NCBI GenBank assembly: GCA_025357995.1
Contig: JANYLF010000001.1
Span: forward strand, 1 to 26,042
DNA length: 26,042 nt
Source of the DNA: Acidimicrobiia bacterium
GTDB taxonomy: Bacteria > Actinomycetota > Acidimicrobiia > IMCC26256 > JAENVU01
Reading direction: 5' to 3'
This document shows, one piece after another, positions 7,459 to 15,098 of this stretch. Under the pieces are notes generated by a model. That model saw only the letters and a list, made by a program, of their open reading frames with translations, did not search any database and was not told the origin of the DNA. The first letter of the stretch is position 1. The number at the start of each line of letters is the position of its first letter. The position numbers and the translations under genes were made by a program.

Positions 7459-9495
7459 ATGCGACGCAGTTTGGGAATTCTCGCCACATTGGCACTCGCG
7501 GGCGGAACCATCGTTTCCTTCGCCCCGGCGACGGCTGCCGCTCCGGGCGGGCCCGGCAACGATCGGACTGGCTTGGCGTGGCAACGGCCCGCGTGGGTCG
7601 CCACCGCGGGCCCGGCTCGTGCCGTCACCCCCTCCGACCCGCCGATCACCGTGCGCGTGTACCTCCAGTGGCGCGACCTCGCGGGCGCGCACGCCGCGGC
7701 GGAGGCCGTGAGCGACCCGACGAGCACGCGGTACCGCCACTACCTGACTGCCGCGCAGGTGCGCACTGCGTACGGTCCGACCATCGGCGCCGAACAGCGC
7801 GTCACTCGGTGGCTCGCCGATGCCGGCCTGACCGTCGGGACTGTTCCGGACAACGCGCTCTACGTTTCTGCCACCGGGTCGGCCGTCGCGGTGAGTGCCG
7901 CGTTCGCCACCTCGATCGACGCGTACGCACGCGGCAGCCGCCGACTTCACGCCGCGAACGGAGCGCCATCGACGCCCGCCGCGGTCTCGGCCGATATCGC
8001 CGGTGTCTCTGGGCTCGACAGCACTGTCGCCCGACGTATCCCGGGCACCACGACCGATCGGGACCGGACAATCTCGACACCGCGGCCGGCGAGTGCGGCC
8101 GTGAGCGCAACCGCAGCCGTCCCCAAGGTGGCGCCGCCGACGCCGGGTTTCCGCAACGCACCGCCGTGCTCGCAGTACTGGGCGCAGAGGCTCGACGTCG
8201 CCGACCCGAAGTTCAAGGGCGTCCCCAACCCGATGCCGTACGTGCCGTGTGGCTACCTCCCCGGCCAACTGCGGTCCGCGTACGGCATCGACCACGCCGT
8301 GGCGAGCGGGAACACCGGGCGCCTGGTACGCGTCGCAATCGTCGACGCGTACGCGTCTCCCACCTTGCGTGCCGATGCCAAGACCTACGCGCAGCGCTAC
8401 GACTCCGAGCACCCGTTGTCGAACAGCCAGTACTCACAGTTGGTGTTCCCCGAGACCGATCCGAGCCTCGAGGCGCCGGACCAGTGCGACGCATCCGGGT
8501 GGTACGGCGAGCAGACCCTCGACGTCGAAGCCGTCCACGCGACCGCACCCGGCGCGTCGATCCTCTACGTGGGTGCGGCGAGCTGTCTCGACGACGACAT
8601 CAACGTCGCGTTGAACGATGTGGTGGTCCACCATCGGGCCGACATCGTCTCCAACTCGTATGGCAACTCCGGTGAGGATGACATCCCACCCGCGGAGTTC
8701 GCCGCGTTCGATGCGATCACCGCGCAGGCCGCACTCGAAGGTATCGGCATCTACTTCTCCAGCGGTGACGACGGCGACCAGGTGGCGAACCTCGGCCATC
8801 CGTCGCCCGACTACTCGGCGACCTCCTCGATGGTGACCGCCGTCGGCGGCACGAGCCTCGGCGTCGACGCGCGGGGCCACACGGTGGTGGAGCGCGGCTG
8901 GGAGACCGGACTCGCCGCGCTCGGCGCCGGGAAATGGTCGCCGCGCTATCCCGGCGACTTCCTGTACGGGTCCGGGGGCGGCGTGAGCAAGCTGTACGCC
9001 GAGCCGTCCTACCAGCGAGCGGTGGTCCCCGACCGGCTCGCCCGCATTGGACGTGGCCGCGGCCGGGTCGTGCCCGATGTTGCCATCCTCGGAGACCCCA
9101 ACACCGGAATGTTGATCGGACAAACCCAGACCTTCAGCGACGGCGTGGCGTTCGACGTGCTCCGTATCGGCGGCACCAGCTTGTCGAGTCCGCTCTTCGC
9201 CGGCGTGATGGCGTTGGCCGACCAACGCGCGGGCTACGCGCACGGTTTCGCCAACCCCGCGCTCTACCGCCTGTACCACTCGGGCGCGTACACCGACGTG
9301 ACGGCGGGAGGCGCGCTCGCGATGGTGCGCGTCAACTACGCGAACGGAGAGAACGCCGCGGACGGCACGTCGACCAGTGCGCGCGTGATCGACGACCCGA
9401 ACCTCACGATCCACACCGGTGTCGGCTACGACAACGTGACCGGGATGGGTACTCCGTGGGGGCCGACATTCTTGTCGCTCATGGGCGCGCGCTAA
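7459..9495 (+). CDS. Secreted S53 (sedolisin/pseudomonapepsin-type) serine-carboxyl peptidase
   Basis: 678 residues from ATG 7459, which follows GGGGAAAGCGGAG and begins a signal peptide (MRRSLGILATLALAGG...APATAAA). A pro-kumamolisin activation domain spans about 43-190, followed by a Pro/Thr-rich linker and the catalytic domain. The Glu/Asp pair E351/D355 lies in GEQTLDVEA, the oxyanion Asp D437 in SSGDDGD, and the nucleophile S574 in GGTSLSSPLFAGV. The calcium site near the C-terminus is GVGYDNVTGMGTP. Four Cys (237, 264, 343, 376) could form disulfides. Sedolisins are usually active at acidic pH, so the product is probably an exported, self-processing endopeptidase for extracellular protein. 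An in-frame GTG at 7408 would spoil the signal peptide. Convergent with recA. Confidence 0.92.
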   Translation: MRRSLGILATLALAGGTIVSFAPATAAAPGGPGNDRTGLAWQRPAWVATAGPARAVTPSDPPITVRVYLQWRDLAGAHAAAEAVSDPTSTRYRHYLTAAQVRTAYGPTIGAEQRVTRWLADAGLTVGTVPDNALYVSATGSAVAVSAAFATSIDAYARGSRRLHAANGAPSTPAAVSADIAGVSGLDSTVARRIPGTTTDRDRTISTPRPASAAVSATAAVPKVAPPTPGFRNAPPCSQYWAQRLDVADPKFKGVPNPMPYVPCGYLPGQLRSAYGIDHAVASGNTGRLVRVAIVDAYASPTLRADAKTYAQRYDSEHPLSNSQYSQLVFPETDPSLEAPDQCDASGWYGEQTLDVEAVHATAPGASILYVGAASCLDDDINVALNDVVVHHRADIVSNSYGNSGEDDIPPAEFAAFDAITAQAALEGIGIYFSSGDDGDQVANLGHPSPDYSATSSMVTAVGGTSLGVDARGHTVVERGWETGLAALGAGKWSPRYPGDFLYGSGGGVSKLYAEPSYQRAVVPDRLARIGRGRGRVVPDVAILGDPNTGMLIGQTQTFSDGVAFDVLRIGGTSLSSPLFAGVMALADQRAGYAHGFANPALYRLYHSGAYTDVTAGGALAMVRVNYANGENAADGTSTSARVIDDPNLTIHTGVGYDNVTGMGTPWGPTFLSLMGAR

Positions 9496-9554
9496 CCCGC
9501 CCGCTCGGCCACGTCATCACGCGTCCGAGCGACGGGCGGTCGCAAAACGCCAGA

Positions 9555-9590
9555 CGGGTGGAGACGGACTCGTGGTCCCGTCTCCACCCG
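9555..9590. terminator. Hairpin between convergent sedolisin and recA genes
   Basis: A perfect 13-bp stem (9555-9567 with 9578-9590, arm CGGGTGGAGACGG) encloses a 10-nt loop. On the recA side the stem is followed within about ten bases by GTTTTG, a weak U-tract; on the plus side there is none. Placed between two convergent genes, it probably serves both, better for recA. Confidence 0.65.
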
Positions 9591-9615
9591 CTGCACGCCG
9601 TGCGACCGTGAAGAA

Positions 9616-10698
9616 CTACTCGGCGTCGGCAGGCTGAGCTTCGGCGCTCTGGACTTCCAGGGCCGCGGCCTCGAGGTCGAGATCCTCGACCTCGTCATCC
9701 GGCAAGATTTCCTTGCGGATCTTCTCGCTGATCTCCACCATCATGTCGACGTTCTCGGACAGGAAGTTCTTCGCGTTCTCCCGACCTTGTCCGAGCTGCT
9801 CACCCTCGTACGTGAACCAGGCACCGGACTTCTTCACGATGCCCAGATCGACACCGATGTCCAGGACCGAACCCTCTCGGCTGATGCCCTTGCCGTACAT
9901 GATGTCGAACTCGGCCTGCTTGAACGGCGGGGCGACCTTGTTCTTCACGACCTTGACCCGGGCCCGGTTGCCGACGATCTCGGCACCGTCCTTCAGTGAT
10001 TCGATGCGCCGAATGTCGAGCCGGACCGACGAGTAGAACTTCAGCGCCCGCCCACCCGGGGTGGTCTCGGGCGAACCGAACATCACGCCGATCTTCTCGC
10101 GCAGCTGGTTGATGAACACCGCGATCGTGCGGGACTTGTTGAGATTCCCGGTGATCTTGCGCAGCGCCTGGCTCATCAGCCGAGCCTGCAGGCCCATGTG
10201 TGAGTCGCCCATCTCGCCTTCGATCTCCGCGCGTGGCACGAGGGCCGCGACCGAGTCGATGACGAGCACATCGAGCGCACCCGAGCGGATCAGCATGTCC
10301 GCGATCTCGAGTGCCTGCTCTCCCGTGTCCGGCTGGGAGATGAGCAGGTCGTCCACGTTCACACCGATGGCGCCCGCGTAGACCGGGTCCATGGCGTGCT
10401 CGGCGTCGATGTACGCGCACGTACCGCCGTTGCGTTGAGCCTCGGCGACCACGTGCATCGCCAGGGTCGACTTTCCGGACGACTCCGGACCGAAGATCTC
10501 GACGATCCGGCCGCGGGGCAGTCCCCCGATACCGAGCGCCATGTCGAGTGCCAACGCGCCCGTCGGGATGGCTTCGACGCCGACGTTGCCGCGCTCCCCG
10601 AGACGCATGATGGCGCCTTTCCCAAACTGCTTCTCGATCTGGCCGAGCGCCATGTCGAGCGACTTGTCACGATCCATTCGAGTGAACTCCTTGTCCAT
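9616..10698 (-). CDS. recA: Recombinase RecA
   Basis: 360 residues. ATP-dependent strand-exchange protein and co-protease for LexA self-cleavage. Walker A GPESSGKST is at 70-78, and typical RecA blocks follow (YIDAEHAMDP, NQLREKIGVMFG, TTPGGRALKFYSS). The C-terminal tail is acidic, as in other RecA proteins. ATG 10698 follows AGAGGAAAG at good spacing; a second ATG at 10677 also has AAGGAG 9 nt upstream, so the first seven residues are uncertain. The promoter lies about 120 bp upstream with a LexA box. recX, often next to recA, is absent here: the gene is followed by a hairpin and the convergent protease gene. Confidence 0.98.
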   Translation of the reverse strand: MDKEFTRMDRDKSLDMALGQIEKQFGKGAIMRLGERGNVGVEAIPTGALALDMALGIGGLPRGRIVEIFGPESSGKSTLAMHVVAEAQRNGGTCAYIDAEHAMDPVYAGAIGVNVDDLLISQPDTGEQALEIADMLIRSGALDVLVIDSVAALVPRAEIEGEMGDSHMGLQARLMSQALRKITGNLNKSRTIAVFINQLREKIGVMFGSPETTPGGRALKFYSSVRLDIRRIESLKDGAEIVGNRARVKVVKNKVAPPFKQAEFDIMYGKGISREGSVLDIGVDLGIVKKSGAWFTYEGEQLGQGRENAKNFLSENVDMMVEISEKIRKEILPDDEVEDLDLEAAALEVQSAEAQPADAE

Positions 10699-10790
10699 GT
10701 TCTTTCCTCTGTCACTGTTGGGGGAAGCGCTCGTTGCCTTGTCGAGGGGAACCTACGACGAGGGTGTGACACTCAAGATCCGGTCCGAAC

Positions 10791-10816
10791 CACACGGGTG
10801 GAGTTCCACCGGTGTG
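10791..10816. repeat. 26-bp imperfect palindrome at the predicted recA mRNA 5' end
   Basis: The plus strand reads CACACGGGTGG, AGTT, CCACCGGTGTG. The arms pair over 11 positions with a single mismatch around a 4-nt loop. With the predicted recA start near 10814, the hairpin would form the first bases of the recA mRNA. It also overlaps the -35 region expected for the divergent DinB gene, so it could be an operator instead. Confidence 0.6.
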
Positions 10817-10819
10817 AGA

Positions 10820-10825
10820 TACCAT
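10820..10825 (+). promoter_or_regulatory. -10 candidate of the DinB-family gene
   Basis: TACCAT on the plus strand; the predicted start is near 10832, inside the LexA box, with a leader of about 49 nt. No TTGACA-like -35 is seen 17-18 nt upstream, where the 26-bp palindrome lies. Confidence 0.5.
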
Positions 10826-10849
10826 AGAGCGAACACTCGTTCGAATCAA
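10821..10849 (-). promoter_or_regulatory. recA promoter (TTGATT, 17-nt spacer, TATGGT)
   Basis: On the minus strand the -35 TTGATT (10849-10844) and -10 TATGGT (10826-10821) are separated by exactly 17 nt. The spacer contains the LexA box. The expected start near 10814 gives a leader of about 116 nt before recA. TATGGT overlaps TACCAT on the other strand, the -10 candidate for the DinB gene. Confidence 0.7.
10830..10843. promoter_or_regulatory. LexA (SOS) box shared by recA and the DinB-family gene
   Basis: The minus strand reads CGAACGAGTGTTCG. This matches the Gram-positive SOS consensus CGAAC-RNRY-GTTCG at every position. It lies between -35 and -10 of recA and over the predicted start of the divergent DinB gene, so LexA binding would repress both. 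Confidence 0.85.
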
Positions 10850-10880
10850 GCATTTCGACGATCGACCAGAAAGGGCGGAC

Positions 10881-11378
10881 ATGATCGAACGCAGCGAGCC
10901 GGAATTCGGACTTCCGGAGCGGACGATGTTGGAGGCGTGGCTCGACTACGAGCGTGCCACGCTGGCCGTGAAGTGCGATGGCCTCGACGACGATCAACTG
11001 CGTATGCGCGCGGTCCCGCCGTCGTCCATGTCGTTGCTCGGGCTCGTACGCCACATGGCCGACGTCGAGGCCAACTGGTTCCGCCGCGTCCTCACCGGTG
11101 AGGACCGCCTCGGCATCTACTGGAGCGATGACAACCCCGACGGCGATTTCGACGATGTCGACACTGCAAATGTCGCTCACGACTTCGCCACCTGGCGCGC
11201 CGAATGCAACAACGCGCGCGCCGTAGCCACGCGGATGTCGATCGACGATTGCGGCACCCGCAAGGGCGAGCGGGTCTCACTCCGCTGGGTGTTCGTGCAC
11301 ATGATCGAGGAATACGCGCGTCACAACGGCCATGCCGATCTCATACGCGAGTGCGTCGACGGCGTCACCGGCGAGTAG
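10881..11378 (+). CDS. DinB-family (DUF664) protein, SOS-linked
   Basis: 165 residues, usual length for the four-helix DinB/YfiT-like fold (unrelated to polymerase IV, which shares the name). The expected metal-binding histidines are visible: H58 in GLVRHMADVEANWF, and H148 and H151 in EYARHNGHADLI. Relatives include mycothiol- or bacillithiol-dependent enzymes and many uncharacterised proteins, so the reaction is unknown. ATG 10881 follows AAGGGCGG. A LexA box 38 bp upstream, shared with divergent recA, makes it likely damage-inducible, like the founding Bacillus dinB. The stop is only 12 bp from the stop of convergent thpR. Confidence 0.9.
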   Translation: MIERSEPEFGLPERTMLEAWLDYERATLAVKCDGLDDDQLRMRAVPPSSMSLLGLVRHMADVEANWFRRVLTGEDRLGIYWSDDNPDGDFDDVDTANVAHDFATWRAECNNARAVATRMSIDDCGTRKGERVSLRWVFVHMIEEYARHNGHADLIRECVDGVTGE

Positions 11379-11390
11379 CCCCGTTCGAAG

Positions 11391-11939
11391 TCAGCCCAGC
11401 GGGAACCGTGCCACGGTGCGATAGACCGCGCCACCGCGGCGCGGTTCGCTTTCCATCAAGACCATTTCGTCGACGGTCCAGGCGGGTCCGAGACGCGTCT
11501 CCTCCAGCGCGTCGACCTCCAGACTGATCTTCTTCACCGACGCGAGCCGGGCCAACGTGAGGTGCGGCACGTACGGGATCACGTCACGCGGTCGCAAGAA
11601 TCCCGACGTCGCATCGAGGACCGCCGCGTGCACCGCGACCAATGATTCGGGATCGACGACCCCGAGCCAGAACACCGCGGCGCGGCGAGCCGACGGGAAC
11701 CCACCCGCACCGCCGATCTGCACCGTCGGCGCCGCCACCGTGCCCGTCGCTCCGGCCAGTGCGCCAACCAGCGCGTCGGCGTCCGCGACCTTGCCGAAGT
11801 ACTGCAGGGTCACGTGCCACTGTTCGCGAAGTGTCCACTGGAACCGGGATCGACCCGAGCGATCGAAGAGACCGTCGATCGCATCGAGCACCGCCGACGG
11901 CGGGACGACGGCGAGAAACGCGCGCCGGAGCGCGACCAT
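11391..11939 (-). CDS. thpR: RNA 2',3'-cyclic phosphodiesterase (ThpR/LigT family)
   Basis: 182 residues, usual length. 2H phosphoesterase: two HxTx motifs, HVTL from H42 and HLTL from H126, form the active site. The family hydrolyses 2',3'-cyclic phosphate RNA ends and can join tRNA halves in reverse; the physiological role is unclear. ATG 11939 shares one base with the cinA stop (TGATG), so it is translationally coupled to cinA. Although the frame is open much further upstream, the family homology (RRAFLAVVPP) starts just after this ATG. A cinA-thpR pair next to recA recurs in several bacterial groups, suggesting a shared repair or RNA-processing context. Confidence 0.9.
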   Translation of the reverse strand: MVALRRAFLAVVPPSAVLDAIDGLFDRSGRSRFQWTLREQWHVTLQYFGKVADADALVGALAGATGTVAAPTVQIGGAGGFPSARRAAVFWLGVVDPESLVAVHAAVLDATSGFLRPRDVIPYVPHLTLARLASVKKISLEVDALEETRLGPAWTVDEMVLMESEPRRGGAVYRTVARFPLG

Positions 11940-13171
11940 CAGCCGAGTGATTCCAGGCGCTGGCGCAACCCGTTGAGCAACGAGATGGCCGCGAACTGGC
12001 GCACTCGCTCGCGATCGCCGGGTAGTCGAGTGGCGAACGACTCCGGTTCGCGACCCGGCAACGCGATCGCGAAGCAGACCGTCCCGACGGGTTGGCCCTC
12101 TTGCTCGTCCGGCCCGGCAACTCCCGTGGCTGCGATCCCCACGTCGGCGCCGAGCACGCGTTGCGCGCCGACGGCCATCTGCCGCGCACATTCCTCGCTG
12201 ATCACGTGCTCGGCGGTGACACCGAGCACCGATCGCTTCACATCGGTCGCGTACGACGCGACCGAACCGCGGAACGTCGCGCTCGCGCCCGGTACTGCGC
12301 CGATGCGCGAACCGATCAGGCCCGCGGTCAACGACTCGGCCACACCCAGCGTCCATCCGTGCGACGCGAGCGCGCGCAACGCGGCATGTTCGATCGTCTC
12401 CTCGTCGACACCGAACACCAACGGCCCGAGGATCGCGCGCAACTCGATCTCTTCGGCCTCGATCAACGCACGCGCTTCTGCTTCCGACGACGCCTTCGCC
12501 GTGAGCCGGACCACGAGACCCTCGATCCCGCGCGCGAGGAACGCGATCGTGGGGTTGGTCTGCGCGTCGACCCGATGCGCGATCATCTCGGCGAGGCCGG
12601 ATTCGGATTGGCCCCACGTCTTGAGCGACAAGCTCACGATCGACGCCTGCTCCCCTGCCCGTTTCAACAGATCCGGCAGCACCTGTTCGCTCACCATGCG
12701 GTGCATCTCGTACGGCACACCCGGCACCGCGTAGACGACCTTGTCGCCGATTGGAGCCCGCACACCGGGCGCGGTGCCGATCGGGTTCGGAATCGCCTCG
12801 GCACCGACGGGGATATCGGCTTGGCGCAGGTTGTTGAGCGGCATATCGCGCCGGCGCGAGCCGAACATTGCGGAAATCTGCTCGACGAGCTCTTCCCGCC
12901 GTTCCAGCTCCACGCCCATCACCGCGGCGATCGCTTCACGCGTCACGTCGTCCTGGGTCGGGCCGAGTCCGCCGCACACGATCACCGCGTCAGCCTTCTC
13001 CAACATCTCGCTGAGCGCCGCGATCATGCGCGGGAGGTTGTCGCCGACCTTGCGGTGCTCCATCGTGTCGATGCCTGCCATTGCGAGGTGCTCACCGATC
13101 CAACTCGAGTTGGTGTCGACGATCTGGCCAAGTAACAGCTCGGTACCGATCGCGAGCACGTCACACCTCAT
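11939..13171 (-). CDS. cinA: CinA: MoaB/Mog-like domain plus nicotinamide-nucleotide amidase
   Basis: 410 residues, full length. The N-terminal molybdopterin-binding-like COG1058 domain (about 1-170) contains AIGTELLLGQ and GGLGPTQDDVTREA (67-80). The C-terminal PncC domain (from about 255) contains ESLTAG (279-284) and ATGVAGP (348-354) and deamidates NMN, recycling pyridine nucleotides released, for instance, by NAD-dependent DNA ligase. ATG 13171 follows AGGAG and sits 10 nt after pgsA; the longer frame to 13234 would overlap pgsA. Family members are often competence- or damage-inducible, which fits the recA neighbourhood, but I see no LexA box in front of this operon. Confidence 0.95.
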   Translation of the reverse strand: MRCDVLAIGTELLLGQIVDTNSSWIGEHLAMAGIDTMEHRKVGDNLPRMIAALSEMLEKADAVIVCGGLGPTQDDVTREAIAAVMGVELERREELVEQISAMFGSRRRDMPLNNLRQADIPVGAEAIPNPIGTAPGVRAPIGDKVVYAVPGVPYEMHRMVSEQVLPDLLKRAGEQASIVSLSLKTWGQSESGLAEMIAHRVDAQTNPTIAFLARGIEGLVVRLTAKASSEAEARALIEAEEIELRAILGPLVFGVDEETIEHAALRALASHGWTLGVAESLTAGLIGSRIGAVPGASATFRGSVASYATDVKRSVLGVTAEHVISEECARQMAVGAQRVLGADVGIAATGVAGPDEQEGQPVGTVCFAIALPGREPESFATRLPGDRERVRQFAAISLLNGLRQRLESLG

Positions 13172-13181
13172 GCGGTTCTCC

Positions 13182-13748
13182 TCACGCTTTCGCCTCCTGG
13201 TACCCGCGCCGCACGATGTCGACGCCCGAGACAATCGTGAGTGCGACCGAGAACCACAAGAGACCCACGGTAAGCCACTCGATGTCGGCCGTCACCGGCC
13301 ACACGAACCCACCGACGGTCAACATCTGGAAGAACGCCTTGAACTTCCCGAGCTGCGCGGCGGGCAGCGAGATGCCCTTCTTGCCCGCGACCACCCGGTA
13401 GATCGAGATCCACAACTCCCGCGCGGCCATCAGCGCGACCGGCAACCACCACACGTCGCCGCGTGACACCAACGCGAGGAAGCCGCCCAAGGTGAGCACC
13501 TTGTCGGCGATCGGGTCGAGGAACGCGCCCGAGCGGGTGGTGCCATCTCGACGCGCCATCCATCCGTCGACGCTGTCGGTTGCGCACAGGAAGAACCAGA
13601 GGCCCCACGTGAGCCACGTGGAACCGTCGCGCTCGATGAGGAACAGCGTGGGGATCGCCAAGAGCAGACGACCGAGCGTGATGAAGTTGGCCGGCGTGGC
13701 GAGCGCGTCGGTTCCGAACCGCTTCATCGACCGCATCGGAGAGGTCAC
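13182..13748 (-). CDS. pgsA: CDP-diacylglycerol-glycerol-3-phosphate 3-phosphatidyltransferase
   Basis: 188 residues. Integral membrane CDP-alcohol phosphatidyltransferase; it makes phosphatidylglycerol phosphate, precursor of phosphatidylglycerol and cardiolipin. The catalytic signature spans D58-S-V-D61-G, W-M-A-R, G74, D78 and D82 (TDSVDGWMAR and GAFLDPIADK). About five hydrophobic segments are visible, with TPANFITLGRLLL leading the first, typical for PgsA. The start is GTG 13748, overlapping the rimO stop as GTGA. Other CDP-alcohol transferases share the motif, but the order rimO-pgsA-cinA supports PgsA. Confidence 0.92.
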   Translation of the reverse strand: MTSPMRSMKRFGTDALATPANFITLGRLLLAIPTLFLIERDGSTWLTWGLWFFLCATDSVDGWMARRDGTTRSGAFLDPIADKVLTLGGFLALVSRGDVWWLPVALMAARELWISIYRVVAGKKGISLPAAQLGKFKAFFQMLTVGGFVWPVTADIEWLTVGLLWFSVALTIVSGVDIVRRGYQEAKA

Positions 13749-15058
13749 GGCTGCCTTGCGGTCGCGAGGACCGGCGTGCCCAGCAAATCCGGTCCGATCG
13801 CGTCGGTGATCTCCACGCGGACGCGAGCGCCCGGACGACCGTGTGCGTCGGGAATTCGGATCACGCCGTCGATCTCGGGTGCTTCGCGGTGCGTACGCCC
13901 GATCAGGTCCGCCCCGTCGATTTCGTCCACGAGTACGTCGACGGTCGAGCCGACGATCGCGTCGCGCGCCGCCTGGGTGATCGGTTCCTGCACCTCACCA
14001 CATTCGCGCAACCGCTCCGCCGCGACCGGCTCATCCACCACGCCATCGAGATCGACGGCCGCGGTCCCGTCTTCGGGCGAGAAGGGAAAGAAACCCGCCC
14101 AATCGAGGCGCGCGGCGCGCAAGAATCCGAGCAACTCGTCGTGATCGTCTTCGGTCTCGCCGGGAAAGCCCACGATGAACGACGACCGAAACGCGGCGTC
14201 GGGCTCGACCGCGCGAATCGATTCGATCGTCGCGAGGAAGCGTTCGCCGCTTCCCCACCGTTTCATCCCGCGTAACAACGATGCCGACGCGTGTTGCAAG
14301 GACAGGTCGAAGTACGGCACGACCGTCACCAATTCGAGCATCGTGGAGACGAGCGGATCCTTGACCTCACTCGGATACAGGTACAGCAGTCGAATGCGCG
14401 CGAGGCCGCGATCCGAGAGTCGATCGAGTCGGCGGAGGAGTGGTGCCAACGAACCCGGTGCGCCGATGTCGCGGCCGTACCACGCAAGGTCCTGCGCGAC
14501 GAGCACGATCTCCACGACGCCGCGATCCACGAGGGACGCCACCTCGGTCTCGATCGACTCGATCGTCCGCGACCGCTGCGCGCCTCGGAACGACGGGATC
14601 GCGCAGAACGCGCACGCGCGGTCGCACCCTTCCGCAACCTTCACGTAGGCCCACGGTGCGCGCGGCGCAGGCCGGGGCAACTCGAGGAGGTCACGAACGC
14701 CCGTGGGTTTCCGACCCCGCAGCACGACGTCGACCAGCGCGCCTTCGTCGGCGAATCCGACGACCGCATCGGCCTCGGGCAGCGCGGCCGCCAACTCGTC
14801 GCCGTAGCGCTCGGCCATACAACCGGTGACGACGAGTCGGGCACCAGGCTTGCGCACGTCCGAGAGCGCGAGCGCGACGTCGATCGATTCCTTGCGGGCG
14901 GCGTCGATGAACGCGCAGGTGTTCACCACGACGAGGTCGGCGTCCTCGGCCCGATCGGCCGGCGTCAAGCCGTCGGCCAGAAGGCTGGCGACGACTTTGT
15001 CCGAGTCGACGGCGTTCTTCGGACAGCCGAGCGTCTCGACGTAAAAGCGTTCGGCCAC
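13745..15058 (-). CDS. rimO: Ribosomal protein uS12 methylthiotransferase RimO
   Basis: 437 residues. Radical SAM enzyme that methylthiolates the conserved Asp of ribosomal protein S12. The UPF0004 cluster cysteines are C12 (ETLGCPKNAVDSD, the RimO hallmark rather than MiaB's GCQMN), C48 (NTCAFI) and C80 (TGCMAERY). The radical SAM motif is C145-x3-C149-x2-C152 in GCDRACAFCAIPSFRG. A TRAM domain closes the protein. It is a paralogue of the miaB product about 8.5 kb away. GTG 15058 is chosen because TAGGAT lies exactly 6 nt before it and homology starts at ERFYVETLGCPKN. First gene of rimO-pgsA-cinA-thpR. Confidence 0.96.
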   Translation of the reverse strand: MAERFYVETLGCPKNAVDSDKVVASLLADGLTPADRAEDADLVVVNTCAFIDAARKESIDVALALSDVRKPGARLVVTGCMAERYGDELAAALPEADAVVGFADEGALVDVVLRGRKPTGVRDLLELPRPAPRAPWAYVKVAEGCDRACAFCAIPSFRGAQRSRTIESIETEVASLVDRGVVEIVLVAQDLAWYGRDIGAPGSLAPLLRRLDRLSDRGLARIRLLYLYPSEVKDPLVSTMLELVTVVPYFDLSLQHASASLLRGMKRWGSGERFLATIESIRAVEPDAAFRSSFIVGFPGETEDDHDELLGFLRAARLDWAGFFPFSPEDGTAAVDLDGVVDEPVAAERLRECGEVQEPITQAARDAIVGSTVDVLVDEIDGADLIGRTHREAPEIDGVIRIPDAHGRPGARVRVEITDAIGPDLLGTPVLATARQP

Positions 15059-15064
15059 AACCGG

Positions 15065-15070
15065 ATCCTA
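15065..15070 (-). promoter_or_regulatory. -10 element for leaderless rimO
   Basis: TAGGAT, then CCGGTT, then GTG on the minus strand. The predicted mRNA begins at the GTG. Only 40 bp separate this start codon from that of the divergent hydrolase gene. Confidence 0.65.
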
Positions 15071-15086
15071 ACGGTGCCATGTTCCG

Positions 15087-15092
15087 TACACT
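15087..15092 (+). promoter_or_regulatory. -10 element for the leaderless serine hydrolase gene
   Basis: TACACT, then CCGCCC, then GTG 15099 on the plus strand: the same spacing as rimO in mirror image. No Shine-Dalgarno fits in the six bases. Confidence 0.65.
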
Positions 15093-15098
15093 CCGCCC

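Noticed and set aside
5158..8412. A 1084-codon minus-strand open frame that contains miaB
   Set aside because: Only the part after GTG 6534 has MiaB similarity; the upstream part runs antisense through the permease and protease genes and reflects few stop codons in GC-rich DNA.
6594..8675. A 693-codon plus-strand open frame over the permease and protease genes
   Set aside because: Arg/Pro-rich out-of-frame translation without any domain; the other frame encodes clear TauE and sedolisin proteins.
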